From a virus, in IMG/VR virus record IMGVR_UViG_3300013093_000023, positions 1 to 64,000 of that record: 64,000 nucleotides of DNA, one strand, 5' to 3'. The position numbers were made by a program, and so were the translations under genes. The notes beneath the pieces are model-generated. The model was not told where the DNA came from. It made no database searches and saw only the letters and a program-made list of their open reading frames with translations. This document shows positions 45,583 to 52,921 of this stretch, in pieces. Each line of letters begins with the position of its first letter. Positions within the stretch are counted from its first letter, which is position 1.

Positions 45583-45590
45583 TATTTATG
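45583..45590 (-). promoter_or_regulatory. Late promoter variant (CATAAATA) for the 146-aa protein
   Basis: Minus-strand CATAAATAGTTATG, 72 bp upstream of the start at 45511. It implies a leader of about 60 nt containing two GGCTAC/GTTCTA-type direct repeats. Confidence 0.45.
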
Positions 45591-46458
45591 CTATTTGACT
45601 ATAAAGATAGTCAGACCATAGTCTATGACCCTCAGGATTAGGATGACAAGTACTGCCTTTTAAATTGTAAGGACTTGATCCAAGAAACTTCCAACGTGTT
45701 CCTACACGTTCCATTATGTCTAGGAACTCTATTTTTTGTTGATCTGTTGTAATGTATTTTTCGTTTAATGGATCAATTGACATCTGTCCTATAAAAGGAA
45801 CTGGACGTTGATAGTCTGAGTATTGGTACTGTTCCTGTATTATATCGCACCAGGTTTTATCTAGCAGTAGCGGCCTAGTTGTCCAGCTGTCAGTAAACGC
45901 TCTTGATACATAGGCCTCTACCTGGGGCAACTGTTTAAAATAATGCTCTAGGTTATTGAATAAAAATTGTTCTACTTTAATTAAAAAATCTTTGATAGTT
46001 TCACTAGTGTCCCAAAATTCTCTGTAGGGACGGTCAACATTTAATCGGCGTGTGTATGTTGCTTCACGTAGATCTTCTGTAAGTGTAACTACTACAACAA
46101 CTCGTTGATAGTTGTTGTTGGCCAAATGCTTTTGTATGTCTAATAATTGTTCCAGCATCCAATAGTTGCTACATCCAGGACGAGCTAGATTAACCCAATC
46201 AGCATCTAACCGGTCAGCTAATAGTCTACCAAATATTTGTTTCAGCCGAACAGGATCATCGCTGGCCTTGTCCCAGTCTATGTTGCCTAAGTGGTCTCCC
46301 CAGGTCCAGCTATCACCTACGGTCATTAGTAGTGTGCTTTTTCCTTTGATATCTTCTGAGTACCATTGACGATATGTTTCCATACGGTCAGGTGACCAAT
46401 CTGTGTGTTTGTGATCTAGGCTAGCTTCAAAAGTAAGTTCCGGGTAAAATTTAAACAT
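45586..46458 (-). CDS. SGNH/GDSL-hydrolase-like protein 1
   Basis: 290 aa. Block I TVGDSWTWGDH (nucleophile Ser50) and block III-like NLARPGCSNYWMLEQLLD are clear. A C-terminal CHPNPEGHRLWSDYL gives the HPN..GH block containing the catalytic His (~272). The usual Asp three residues before that His is not evident, so catalysis may differ. SGNH enzymes remove or transfer acyl groups on sugars and lipids. It is the last gene of a three-gene coupled set (overlap of 8 bp with the glycosyltransferase-like gene). It probably modifies a glycan, substrate unknown. Confidence 0.78.
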   Translation of the reverse strand: MFKFYPELTFEASLDHKHTDWSPDRMETYRQWYSEDIKGKSTLLMTVGDSWTWGDHLGNIDWDKASDDPVRLKQIFGRLLADRLDADWVNLARPGCSNYWMLEQLLDIQKHLANNNYQRVVVVVTLTEDLREATYTRRLNVDRPYREFWDTSETIKDFLIKVEQFLFNNLEHYFKQLPQVEAYVSRAFTDSWTTRPLLLDKTWCDIIQEQYQYSDYQRPVPFIGQMSIDPLNEKYITTDQQKIEFLDIMERVGTRWKFLGSSPYNLKGSTCHPNPEGHRLWSDYLYSQIA

Positions 46459-47422
46459 TGAGAATTTTTAACAATCTATTATCGTATGGTATAGTTTTTA
46501 GACATTGTTGGTTATGTAAAAACATTGTGTGGTGTTTGCTGTGTAATTGGTATAAATCTAAATCTAATAATCTGAATAATTCAGTTTTAAATTTTTCAAA
46601 TCTTAATGCCACATCTGGTTCTTGATCGTAGCTATAGTCTATAAAGTCCGGCAGCTCAAACCCTAGTGTTTGTATACGTGATATAGTTCCAGGATTACTA
46701 AACGGCAATATAAAATGTCCTTTAACCAATGGTTCATAGGTTTTTTCAGTGATGTGTATTAATTCTGGTCGAACACAATTACTTTCAACGTATACACTTA
46801 AACAACTATTTAAGTAAAACTTGTTAGGCGCAGGAACAAAAGCACCAACTATATCTTGTTGTTCTAAAAATATTCCTTTGGTACGGTTACTGATGTATCC
46901 ATCTAAGTCTTTAACTAAGTCAAATAAATGTGTACGATATCCATATTCTCTACCACACAAACTCATAAACTTTTTCTTTTTATCTGCTGTTGTTAGATCT
47001 GGTAATTGATATGCTGTAGAGCCGGCATAGTGATGTATGTTACCCGGAGGCGGCGTGTCTGTATAGTAGGCACGATATCTGTTCCACATAAAGTCCCAAG
47101 GTATGATGTTTATATTTTGTACCTGGAATTGTTGTTGATTAACTGTTAGCCAATGTTTATTGGGGTGCGGAAAGTTTTTAGTAAATGCACAAAATCTTGG
47201 ATGTTCCCAATCTCCTGAATTGACTATATCATAAAATATCACAGCGCGATAATTTTTTGATTGTTCTATAGTATCTTCAACAAATGATTCTGTGTGTAAT
47301 CCATAATGATTGTTTAATGGGATAAACAATATGTCTTTGGGTAATTGAGTAATATCCGCACCTAGTAATTTTAGGTGCCAGGCTATATCATCACCTTCTA
47401 TTCCTTGATAAACTGTAATCAT
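46451..47422 (-). CDS. Glycosyltransferase-like protein
   Basis: 323 aa. The C-terminal half contains ITEKTYEPLVKGHFILPFSN, then PGTISRIQTLGFELP and IDYSYD. This is the (S/T)EKTxxPLxxGxPxLxxGxPGxxxxLxxLGF pattern of fucosyltransferase-like and other GT-B enzymes found in phages and capsule loci. The N-terminal half (DITQLPKDILFIPLNNHYGL, AVIFYDIVNSGDW) has Rossmann-like alternation. It sits between two SGNH-like genes with 4- and 8-base overlaps. Together they could build or edit a sugar on the virion or host surface. Donor and acceptor cannot be inferred. Confidence 0.72.
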   Translation of the reverse strand: MITVYQGIEGDDIAWHLKLLGADITQLPKDILFIPLNNHYGLHTESFVEDTIEQSKNYRAVIFYDIVNSGDWEHPRFCAFTKNFPHPNKHWLTVNQQQFQVQNINIIPWDFMWNRYRAYYTDTPPPGNIHHYAGSTAYQLPDLTTADKKKKFMSLCGREYGYRTHLFDLVKDLDGYISNRTKGIFLEQQDIVGAFVPAPNKFYLNSCLSVYVESNCVRPELIHITEKTYEPLVKGHFILPFSNPGTISRIQTLGFELPDFIDYSYDQEPDVALRFEKFKTELFRLLDLDLYQLHSKHHTMFLHNQQCLKTIPYDNRLLKILNV

Positions 47423-48105
47423 ATTTTTGTATATAATAATTTTGCTATTTGTTCGTGGCCGTATATATTAGGATGTGATATCTTTCCTTCAAAACAAGGA
47501 TGCTTCATTACGTCCTTGTTGGTATAGTCCATTCCTGTTATCGACCGTGTGATTGTTGTTGGATGTATGACTGTAGTATCAATAACATCAGTATAACTAG
47601 AAAAATCAAATTGATCAAAATAGCTAAAAAAATAGCAAGTAATATTTTGATTCGTACAATATTGTTGAAATTGAAAAATAGTCTGTGCCGCTAAGAATGT
47701 GTCCCATTGTGTGTGCTGTACACGTCGATATGTTTCACTGCTAATAATATTAAAATCTTGTACTGTGTCTGGTGGCTTACCACTGTGGTGTAGGTCACCT
47801 GTGCGGTAGTTTGCTTCTGGTGTGATGTTTACAAATTCTTCAAGTTGATTACTATAACTAAGGTAACGTGTAGATCCGGTTAACCCCACCATAAAAATTT
47901 TATGGTAATCATTGTAGGTATTATTCTTAATAAAATCAAAGAGTTGTATACTTAAATGACCAATACTGCTTGCCGGTGTTCCTTTATTGATACTAGGACA
48001 CCCTACTAAATTTGAAAGTTGGTATAGCCAGCATTGACTGGCTGGGCGATCGAGTTCTGATCCAAAGGTCCAGCTATCGCCAAACCCCACTAACATTTTA
48101 TTCAT
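47419..48105 (-). CDS. SGNH/GDSL-hydrolase-like protein 2
   Basis: 228 aa. Block I is at the extreme N-terminus: MLVGFGDSWTFGSEL (Ser11). It is followed by LSNLVGCPSINKGTPASSIG (block II-like) and KIFMVGLTGSTRYLSY (block III-like). The C-terminal KISHPNIYGHEQIAKLLYT contains the HPN..GH block. As in its neighbour, the Asp usually three residues before the His is missing. It overlaps the glycosyltransferase gene by 4 bp. It is distinct from SGNH protein 1 in length and in the position of block I, so it is probably an old duplication or an independent acquisition. Confidence 0.78.
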   Translation of the reverse strand: MNKMLVGFGDSWTFGSELDRPASQCWLYQLSNLVGCPSINKGTPASSIGHLSIQLFDFIKNNTYNDYHKIFMVGLTGSTRYLSYSNQLEEFVNITPEANYRTGDLHHSGKPPDTVQDFNIISSETYRRVQHTQWDTFLAAQTIFQFQQYCTNQNITCYFFSYFDQFDFSSYTDVIDTTVIHPTTITRSITGMDYTNKDVMKHPCFEGKISHPNIYGHEQIAKLLYTKI

Positions 48106-48109
48106 CTAG

Positions 48110-48117
48110 TATTTACT
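48110..48117 (-). promoter_or_regulatory. Possible weak late promoter (AGTAAATA)
   Basis: Minus-strand AGTAAATACTAG just upstream of the start at 48105. One mismatch from the local consensus and very close to the start. Confidence 0.3.
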
Positions 48118-48140
48118 GTACAAAACATACGGTCAACAAA

Positions 48141-48160
48141 AAAGCCCCTTGCGGGGCTTT
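48141..48160 (-). terminator. Rho-independent terminator
   Basis: Minus-strand AAAGCCCC / GGGGCTTT stem (8 bp) with a 4-base loop, followed by TTTGTTG. It lies directly after the stop of the 75-aa gene at 48165. Confidence 0.88.
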
Positions 48161-48164
48161 AGTT

Positions 48165-48392
48165 TTACGCTTGATCTACAAACTTCTTGAGTTCTTCGGC
48201 CTTGCTCACAATGTCTGTGCTAGACGGAAAATCTGGTAAGGTTGGAAACGGATGCGTTCCTCGATTAGCGTCAGTTAACTTAGAGTGATACTCATCAGTC
48301 AATGCTTGACGTTGTTGGAAGACTGGCGTCACAAGGATTTCGTTAGCCATTTTGAGTAGTTCGAGACGAATCTCGTAAGGTGTTTTGCTCAT
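48165..48392 (-). CDS. Small conserved phage protein, unknown (75 aa)
   Basis: 75 aa. MSKTPYEIRLELLKMANEIL, then FQQRQALTDEYHSKLTDANR, a Pro-rich stretch (HPFPTLPDFPSS) and DIVSKAEELKKFVDQ. This helix / Pro linker / helix plan is one I know from many aquatic T4-like phages without a function. It has a late promoter, a strong ribosome-binding site (AAAGGAGAAAA) and its own terminator, so it is expressed as an isolated, probably abundant, late product next to the major capsid gene. Confidence 0.78.
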   Translation of the reverse strand: MSKTPYEIRLELLKMANEILVTPVFQQRQALTDEYHSKLTDANRGTHPFPTLPDFPSSTDIVSKAEELKKFVDQA

Positions 48393-48453
48393 ATTTTTCT
48401 CCTTTAATGTGTGTATGTGTGTTAAACACGAGCTGTAGCTGTTGCTACAAAAA

Positions 48454-48461
48454 TATTTATC
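48454..48461 (-). promoter_or_regulatory. Late promoter box (GATAAATA)
   Basis: Minus-strand GATAAATATTTTT, 62 bp upstream of the start at 48392. The leader contains GTAGCAACAGCTAC, which can fold into a small hairpin. Confidence 0.58.
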
Positions 48462-48481
48462 TTATGTATCTCACCGCCAAC

Positions 48482-48507
48482 AAAAAAGGCTCCGAAGAGC
48501 CTTTTTT
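48482..48507 (-). terminator. Strong Rho-independent terminator after gp23
   Basis: Minus-strand AAAAAAGGCTC / GAGCCTTTTTT stem (11 bp) with a 4-base loop, ending in a T run. It lies 35 bp after the gp23 stop. Confidence 0.9.
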
Positions 48508-48541
48508 ATTCCTTCCCATCCCTGGGTTAGACAATCCAATA

Positions 48542-49720
48542 TTATTGGAATGATAAGTTTGCTACAGCAATCTCACCAACGTAGTCGCCAGCGTTACCTA
48601 GAGATGATGCTGTGTTTGTTAACTCAACATATCCATAACGTGTCATAAACGAAACTACTGGTTCGAATGTGCTTGGGTCTAGAACAACACCAGAGCTCAT
48701 CAATGGGATATAAGGGCAATAGAACGCGGCAGCATCTGCCTCGCTAGAACCTTTGTAACCAACTAGAACTGCTTGGCTGTCGTTAGCATAACCGTCAACA
48801 TAAATCTTCATTGCGCCATTCAATGTACCAACAAACTTAGTGTTTGTAGGAGCTTCGAATGTACCTTCTGTTGTACGAGCAAATGCGCTAGTAGTAGCAG
48901 ATTGTAGAACTGTCAATGAAGCTGGAGAAACAACTGCCCAGTTACCTGCGCCACGACGTGTACGTTGTGCGATCAAGTTAGCTGTACGGTTGATTAGAAC
49001 TGCCAATGCGGCGTGTTCGTCACCAACGAAAGTTGCTGTACCAGAAACGGCAGATTGGTCAAATGTGTAATCAGTTGCGGCAAGAGCACGTAGAGAACCT
49101 AGAATTTCTTGGTCGATCTCAACTGTGATTTCTTGTGCTAAAGCAGCCATAATTTCTGCTTCAACATCCAAACCGTGCATAGATTGTGCATCTTGCGCGG
49201 CTTCAAATGTCCAACGAGCAGCCAATTTACGTGTCTTAGCTTCAACAACTTGTTTCAAGATTTGAACGTTGATACGGTTACCAGCTACGCCTTCAAGTGC
49301 CGCTGTTGAAGTAGCTTGACCAGTAGCGTTGCTACCAGAATATGCTACAGCGATCTTGAATGGTGATAAAGCTTCATCACCAGCTGTAACGCTAGTTGCA
49401 TAACCAGAACTATCAGTTACTGGATCAGCGTAACGTACACGTAGTGTATGAATTTGTGCTACTGGACCTGTCATTGGTTGTACACCAACGATTTCGTTAG
49501 CGATAACTGTTGGCATTACACGACGGATAACTGGTAGAATAACACGGTTAAGTGTTGCTACGTTACCTGCTTGTGTAGAGCCAGCTGTTGCGTTCTCAGC
49601 TAACATTTTACGAGTGTTTTCTAAAATCACACCCATTGTGGTGCGCTTAGAACCTTGTAGGCCTTCTAACAGGGCTTCTTTGGTCTCGCCCCAACGGCTT
49701 TCTAATAATGCTTGTGTCAT
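48542..49720 (-). CDS. 23: Major capsid protein gp23
   Basis: 392 aa, shorter than T4 gp23 (521 aa) but typical for non-T-even relatives. N-terminal prohead region MTQALLESRWGETKEALLEG has gp21-type (I/L)xE sites, with a likely cleavage after LAE (~residue 42) just before ATAGS. The core has VILPVIRRVMPTVIANEIVG, VQPMTGPVAQIHTLRVRYA, the EALSPF region and QEITVEIDQEILGSLRALA. The C-terminus VSFMTRYGYVELTNTASSLG is the conserved end. The ribosome-binding site AGAGGA precedes the ATG and a strong terminator follows. No late box was seen in the 25 bp separating it from gp22, so it may be read from upstream. Confidence 0.96.
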   Translation of the reverse strand: MTQALLESRWGETKEALLEGLQGSKRTTMGVILENTRKMLAENATAGSTQAGNVATLNRVILPVIRRVMPTVIANEIVGVQPMTGPVAQIHTLRVRYADPVTDSSGYATSVTAGDEALSPFKIAVAYSGSNATGQATSTAALEGVAGNRINVQILKQVVEAKTRKLAARWTFEAAQDAQSMHGLDVEAEIMAALAQEITVEIDQEILGSLRALAATDYTFDQSAVSGTATFVGDEHAALAVLINRTANLIAQRTRRGAGNWAVVSPASLTVLQSATTSAFARTTEGTFEAPTNTKFVGTLNGAMKIYVDGYANDSQAVLVGYKGSSEADAAAFYCPYIPLMSSGVVLDPSTFEPVVSFMTRYGYVELTNTASSLGNAGDYVGEIAVANLSFQ

Positions 49721-49745
49721 GATATTTCCTCTTTCCTTTTAGGGT

Positions 49746-50861
49746 TTAATTAAGCCCTGCTAAACGTTTCATTTCATAAACATTTGACATTACGTCGGAT
49801 GCTTGTGAATTGTCAACGGCAGTTTTAGCAGTTTTATCACCAGTAACTTCTACACGGCTCTCTGTTAAAGCAACCTTAACGGCTGGCTTAGCAACAGGGG
49901 AGTTGTTTAGAACTGCTGGTAGATACTTTTCGTATGCAGTCTGAAGACGATCAGTCTGTACACTTTCAAGAAGGTCACGCATAATTGCTGACTTTTCTTT
50001 GTTCAAAGGCTTCAACATTTCAGCAAGTTTTTCCTTGCGTTCTGCCGATTCCTTAATAATTTTGATTTCTGTTTCTTTTGATTCAACTATTGCTTTTTTC
50101 TCTTCAATTGCTGATACTGCTTCAGACAATTTAGTAGACAAGATACCAACAGTATCTTGTAGCTTGCGAATTTCTTTGTTCTCATTTAAGTGAGTACCAG
50201 CAAATTCACTAGCAAAAGCTTCGAATAGACGACGTCCAAACATATTCTCGCGAGCGAGTTGGATGTCTTCTTTCAGTTGAGTCAATTCTGACTCTAACGA
50301 ACTGGTTACAGCCTCTTTAACAGCGGCAGCAGATTGAGCAACAAATTTTTGTTGTAGTTCAGCTAATTTAGCTTTACCTTCGGCAACCAAACGAACCTTA
50401 GTTTCCACTACGGCCTGTTTATCTGCTTCAAACTCTTTGATTTCTTCTGCCAGCGCACGGATTACAAAGTTTTCTAGTTTGCTTACAGCACCTTCGTATA
50501 CTTTGCGATCGCTACGTAGTTCACGGATTTCTTCAGATAATTTTGATACCATAAAGTTGTTGAACTTTTCTGCGCTTTCGACCATATGTGTTTTAAATTT
50601 AACACGGTCTTCTGCTAATTGTTGTTTTTCGTCTGCAAACTCTTTGAGTTCAGCAGTGAGAGACTCTGTTACCATTTTGTCTAGAGCTTCAACCATAACT
50701 TGCTTGTCATGTGAATAACGTTGTGCGAATTCTTCACGTAGTTCAGCACGAACTTGTTCTTTGGCTTCAGTAATACGAGCTTCCCAAGCCTCAGAAATCG
50801 CTGTGCGAGTTTCTTCGTTAATAATTCCGTTATCCAACAATGGTTTGATAGCATCTAACAT
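49746..50861 (-). CDS. 22: Prohead scaffolding protein gp22
   Basis: 371 aa, against 269 in T4, and almost entirely helical and charged. MLDAIKPLLDNGIINEETRT, then repeated ~40-residue units of the form VxxMVxESLxxEIxExxxDR separated by VKFKTHM-, VSKLENFVIRALAEEI- and VRLVAEGKAK-type segments. The C-terminus includes LLESVQTDRLQTAYEKYLPA and ends MSNVYEMKRLAGLN. gp22 forms the inner core around which gp23 assembles and is degraded by gp21. The extra length is due to additional heptad-like repeats. It lies between gp21 and gp23 in the canonical order, with the strong ribosome-binding site TAGGAGAAA. Confidence 0.92.
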   Translation of the reverse strand: MLDAIKPLLDNGIINEETRTAISEAWEARITEAKEQVRAELREEFAQRYSHDKQVMVEALDKMVTESLTAELKEFADEKQQLAEDRVKFKTHMVESAEKFNNFMVSKLSEEIRELRSDRKVYEGAVSKLENFVIRALAEEIKEFEADKQAVVETKVRLVAEGKAKLAELQQKFVAQSAAAVKEAVTSSLESELTQLKEDIQLARENMFGRRLFEAFASEFAGTHLNENKEIRKLQDTVGILSTKLSEAVSAIEEKKAIVESKETEIKIIKESAERKEKLAEMLKPLNKEKSAIMRDLLESVQTDRLQTAYEKYLPAVLNNSPVAKPAVKVALTESRVEVTGDKTAKTAVDNSQASDVMSNVYEMKRLAGLN

Positions 50862-50873
50862 TGGATATTTCTC

Positions 50874-51512
50874 CTATAGTTTTAAATCTTTGATTAGGCG
50901 TGTAATGCCTTCTTGTACATACTTCTGTACTCTTTGATTACTTCCGGCTTCACGTGCCATTTCAAATACCTGCATCCCTCCACGCATATTCATCAGACCT
51001 TCATAAATGGCCTTAGGATAAGCATGAGGAGCACTAGGTTGCGCTACAATGTCCACGGTAATGATTTCAAAATCACTAACGTGTCCAGAACCTTCGTTAA
51101 CGTTACCGGATCCACGTGAGCTAACACCTAGTTTTACGCCTGATGTAATCATAGCTTCAACTAGCTTGCCCATTGGTGTTGGTAATATTTTTAACTTACC
51201 ATGACCGCAAGGACCATCCATCCACATTTCGCAGATCATATGGCTTACGCGATCAAGATTAATTTTTAGGTCATCTGGGTGGTCAACTTCACCTAATACA
51301 GAATAACCTTCTTTGACCTGATTATTAATAGTAGAGACAGCTTTTTCAATTTCGTGAACGGGATATACACGTTCGTTAGCGTTTCTCACGCCTCCTTCGA
51401 TGAATATCCCTTTCATATAGAGATCTTTTCCCTTCCCGTCGGCAGATTCAGTAGATTCAACTACTATATTTGCCCGGTCGAACGTCAAGTTCTCTTTTAG
51501 GTACAAAGCCAT
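50874..51512 (-). CDS. 21: Prohead core protease gp21
   Basis: 212 aa, as in T4 (212 aa). The family line GIFIEGGVRNANERVYPVHE, SVLGEVDHPDD (catalytic His78), VKLGVSSRGSG (catalytic Ser131/132) and FEIITVDIVAQPSAPHAYP (Asp154 in the third motif) is intact. This serine protease (S77 group, herpesvirus-assemblin-like) matures the capsid by cleaving gp23 and the core proteins after (I/L)xE. The gene lies 12 bp upstream of gp22 and downstream of the acidic core protein. Confidence 0.95.
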   Translation of the reverse strand: MALYLKENLTFDRANIVVESTESADGKGKDLYMKGIFIEGGVRNANERVYPVHEIEKAVSTINNQVKEGYSVLGEVDHPDDLKINLDRVSHMICEMWMDGPCGHGKLKILPTPMGKLVEAMITSGVKLGVSSRGSGNVNEGSGHVSDFEIITVDIVAQPSAPHAYPKAIYEGLMNMRGGMQVFEMAREAGSNQRVQKYVQEGITRLIKDLKL

Positions 51513-51534
51513 TTTATGTTCCCTAATCTATTAA

Positions 51535-52566
51535 TTACTTCTTACCAGCATTTTGTTTCTGTACAGACTTGCTGTTTACAGGAACGCTACCGTCATTACC
51601 AACTGTTTTACCTTCTGGCTTGTGTTCTGTTTCATACTTTGTGCCAGTTGTTTCTAACTTGTCAGCCTTGCCACCTGGAACATTACGGTTACCAGATTTG
51701 ATTTCGCCTTGGCCTTTGTTATATTCGTTGCTTGCTTTAGTTGGGCTTGTGCCGTCTTGGTTTTGCTCGCCACCTTTAGGGGTAGCTGTGTGTCCACCAA
51801 AGTCTGCGCCTGGGCCTACTGAACCTGGCTTAGTGTTAACTGCAACTTTTTTACCGGCTGCACCAACAGCATCACCTTCGCTAGCACCTGTTAGATTCAT
51901 ATCTTGAATCTTGTCAACGTATTCGCGCATTAGTTCGCTTGTAGATTTTTTGCCTTCTGTTTTACCAGAACCGCTCTTACCAGACTTGCCAGATGCGGCA
52001 GAACCAGATTTACCTGATTGTGCTGAACCTGATTTACCAGAACCTTTTTTCAACCACTCTGGTTGCTCGCCTTCCATCATGCCTTGTTCAGCAAAAGCTT
52101 CTTCGCCGTGCTCGTCGCCCATTGCTGGCTCTTCGCCACCAAATTCGTCGTCCATAGCTGGCTCTTCGCTGTGCTCTTCACCGCCCATGATTTCGTCAAA
52201 CTTAGCTAATAGCTCGTCCAACTTAGCGTCGATGTTCATTACAACTTCATCGTGACCTTCTTCACCGGCTGGCTCTTCTTCACCGCCGAAAGCTGGCTCT
52301 TCGCCGCCTTCTTCGCTGTCGTGATCACCGCCGAGTTCAAATTCTTCACCCTCTTCATCATCTTCGCCCATGGCTTCTTCGTGGCCTACTTCGTCAACCA
52401 TATCTTCAACCTGGTTTCCGGCTACGTTTTCTTCCATTTGCTCTTCGTCCATAATGGACTCATAGATGTCGCGGGATTTTTCTACTACGATATCGTGAAA
52501 CAACTCACGTGCTTTTTGATCTTCATCATTAATGATGTATTCAATTAATTTTTCAAACTTGTTCAT
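51535..52566 (-). CDS. Acidic prohead core protein, gp68-like
   Basis: 343 aa, much longer than T4 gp68 (141 aa). The N-terminal ~40 residues (FEKLIEYIINDEDQKARELF, then HDIVVEKSRDIYESIM) match the conserved start of gp68-type core proteins in T4-like phages. Residues ~45-175 are extremely acidic (runs of Glu/Gly/Asp, EEGGEEPAFGGEEEPAGEEG). A basic, repetitive linker of SGKSGS units (~185-210) follows. The C-terminal ~120 residues are Lys/Gly/Thr-rich and look disordered. Charge segregation of this kind suits a core protein later cleaved by gp21. It is preceded by a late-like box TGTAAATA. Confidence 0.78.
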   Translation of the reverse strand: MNKFEKLIEYIINDEDQKARELFHDIVVEKSRDIYESIMDEEQMEENVAGNQVEDMVDEVGHEEAMGEDDEEGEEFELGGDHDSEEGGEEPAFGGEEEPAGEEGHDEVVMNIDAKLDELLAKFDEIMGGEEHSEEPAMDDEFGGEEPAMGDEHGEEAFAEQGMMEGEQPEWLKKGSGKSGSAQSGKSGSAASGKSGKSGSGKTEGKKSTSELMREYVDKIQDMNLTGASEGDAVGAAGKKVAVNTKPGSVGPGADFGGHTATPKGGEQNQDGTSPTKASNEYNKGQGEIKSGNRNVPGGKADKLETTGTKYETEHKPEGKTVGNDGSVPVNSKSVQKQNAGKK

Positions 52567-52598
52567 GAGAACTCCTTATATAAGTGGCTTTGTAGTAT

Positions 52599-52606
52599 TA
52601 TTTACA
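52599..52606 (-). promoter_or_regulatory. Possible late promoter variant (TGTAAATA)
   Basis: Minus-strand TGTAAATAATAC, 33 bp upstream of the start at 52566. One base from the local consensus. Confidence 0.35.
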
Positions 52607-52663
52607 AAACTACGTATATTTTGGGGTTAAATGGGTGTTTTTTGAAGGATTTTGACGGAATAA

Positions 52664-52897
52664 TTACAGACCCATCGGGCCTGCGCCTGCTTCCGGTGCT
52701 GGTGCGTACTGTTTAGCTACTGCTTCTAGCTTCTTTTCGTGTTCCAGTTTACGCACATCGTGACTCTGACGTAGCTGGTTTAGGTGTGCTAGTGTAAGGC
52801 GAGTTTTGCGACTATCAGACATTTTAGCCACGCTTTGATCGGCTTTTTCGTCGTGATAGCCGTCGGGTGATTGGTCAAATAGTTCCATTATATTCAT
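52664..52897 (-). CDS. Small prohead-core-like protein at the gp67 position
   Basis: 77 aa, the size of T4 gp67 (80 aa) and in the same place, between gp20 and the gp68-like gene. The sequence (MNIMELFDQSPDGYHDEKAD, then KTRLTLAHLNQLRQSHDVRK, LEHEKKLEAVAKQY) is helical and basic rather than acidic like T4 gp67. It belongs instead to a small family I recognise from aquatic T4-like phages. It is assigned to the core by location only. Confidence 0.65.
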   Translation of the reverse strand: MNIMELFDQSPDGYHDEKADQSVAKMSDSRKTRLTLAHLNQLRQSHDVRKLEHEKKLEAVAKQYAPAPEAGAGPMGL

Positions 52898-52921
52898 GTT
52901 AGTATTTAACCTTTTTTCAAT

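Noticed and set aside
51911-52548. Plus-strand open frames opposite the acidic core protein
   Set aside because: They arise from reading the Glu/Asp/Gly-rich codons in reverse; no start signal or protein-like motif.
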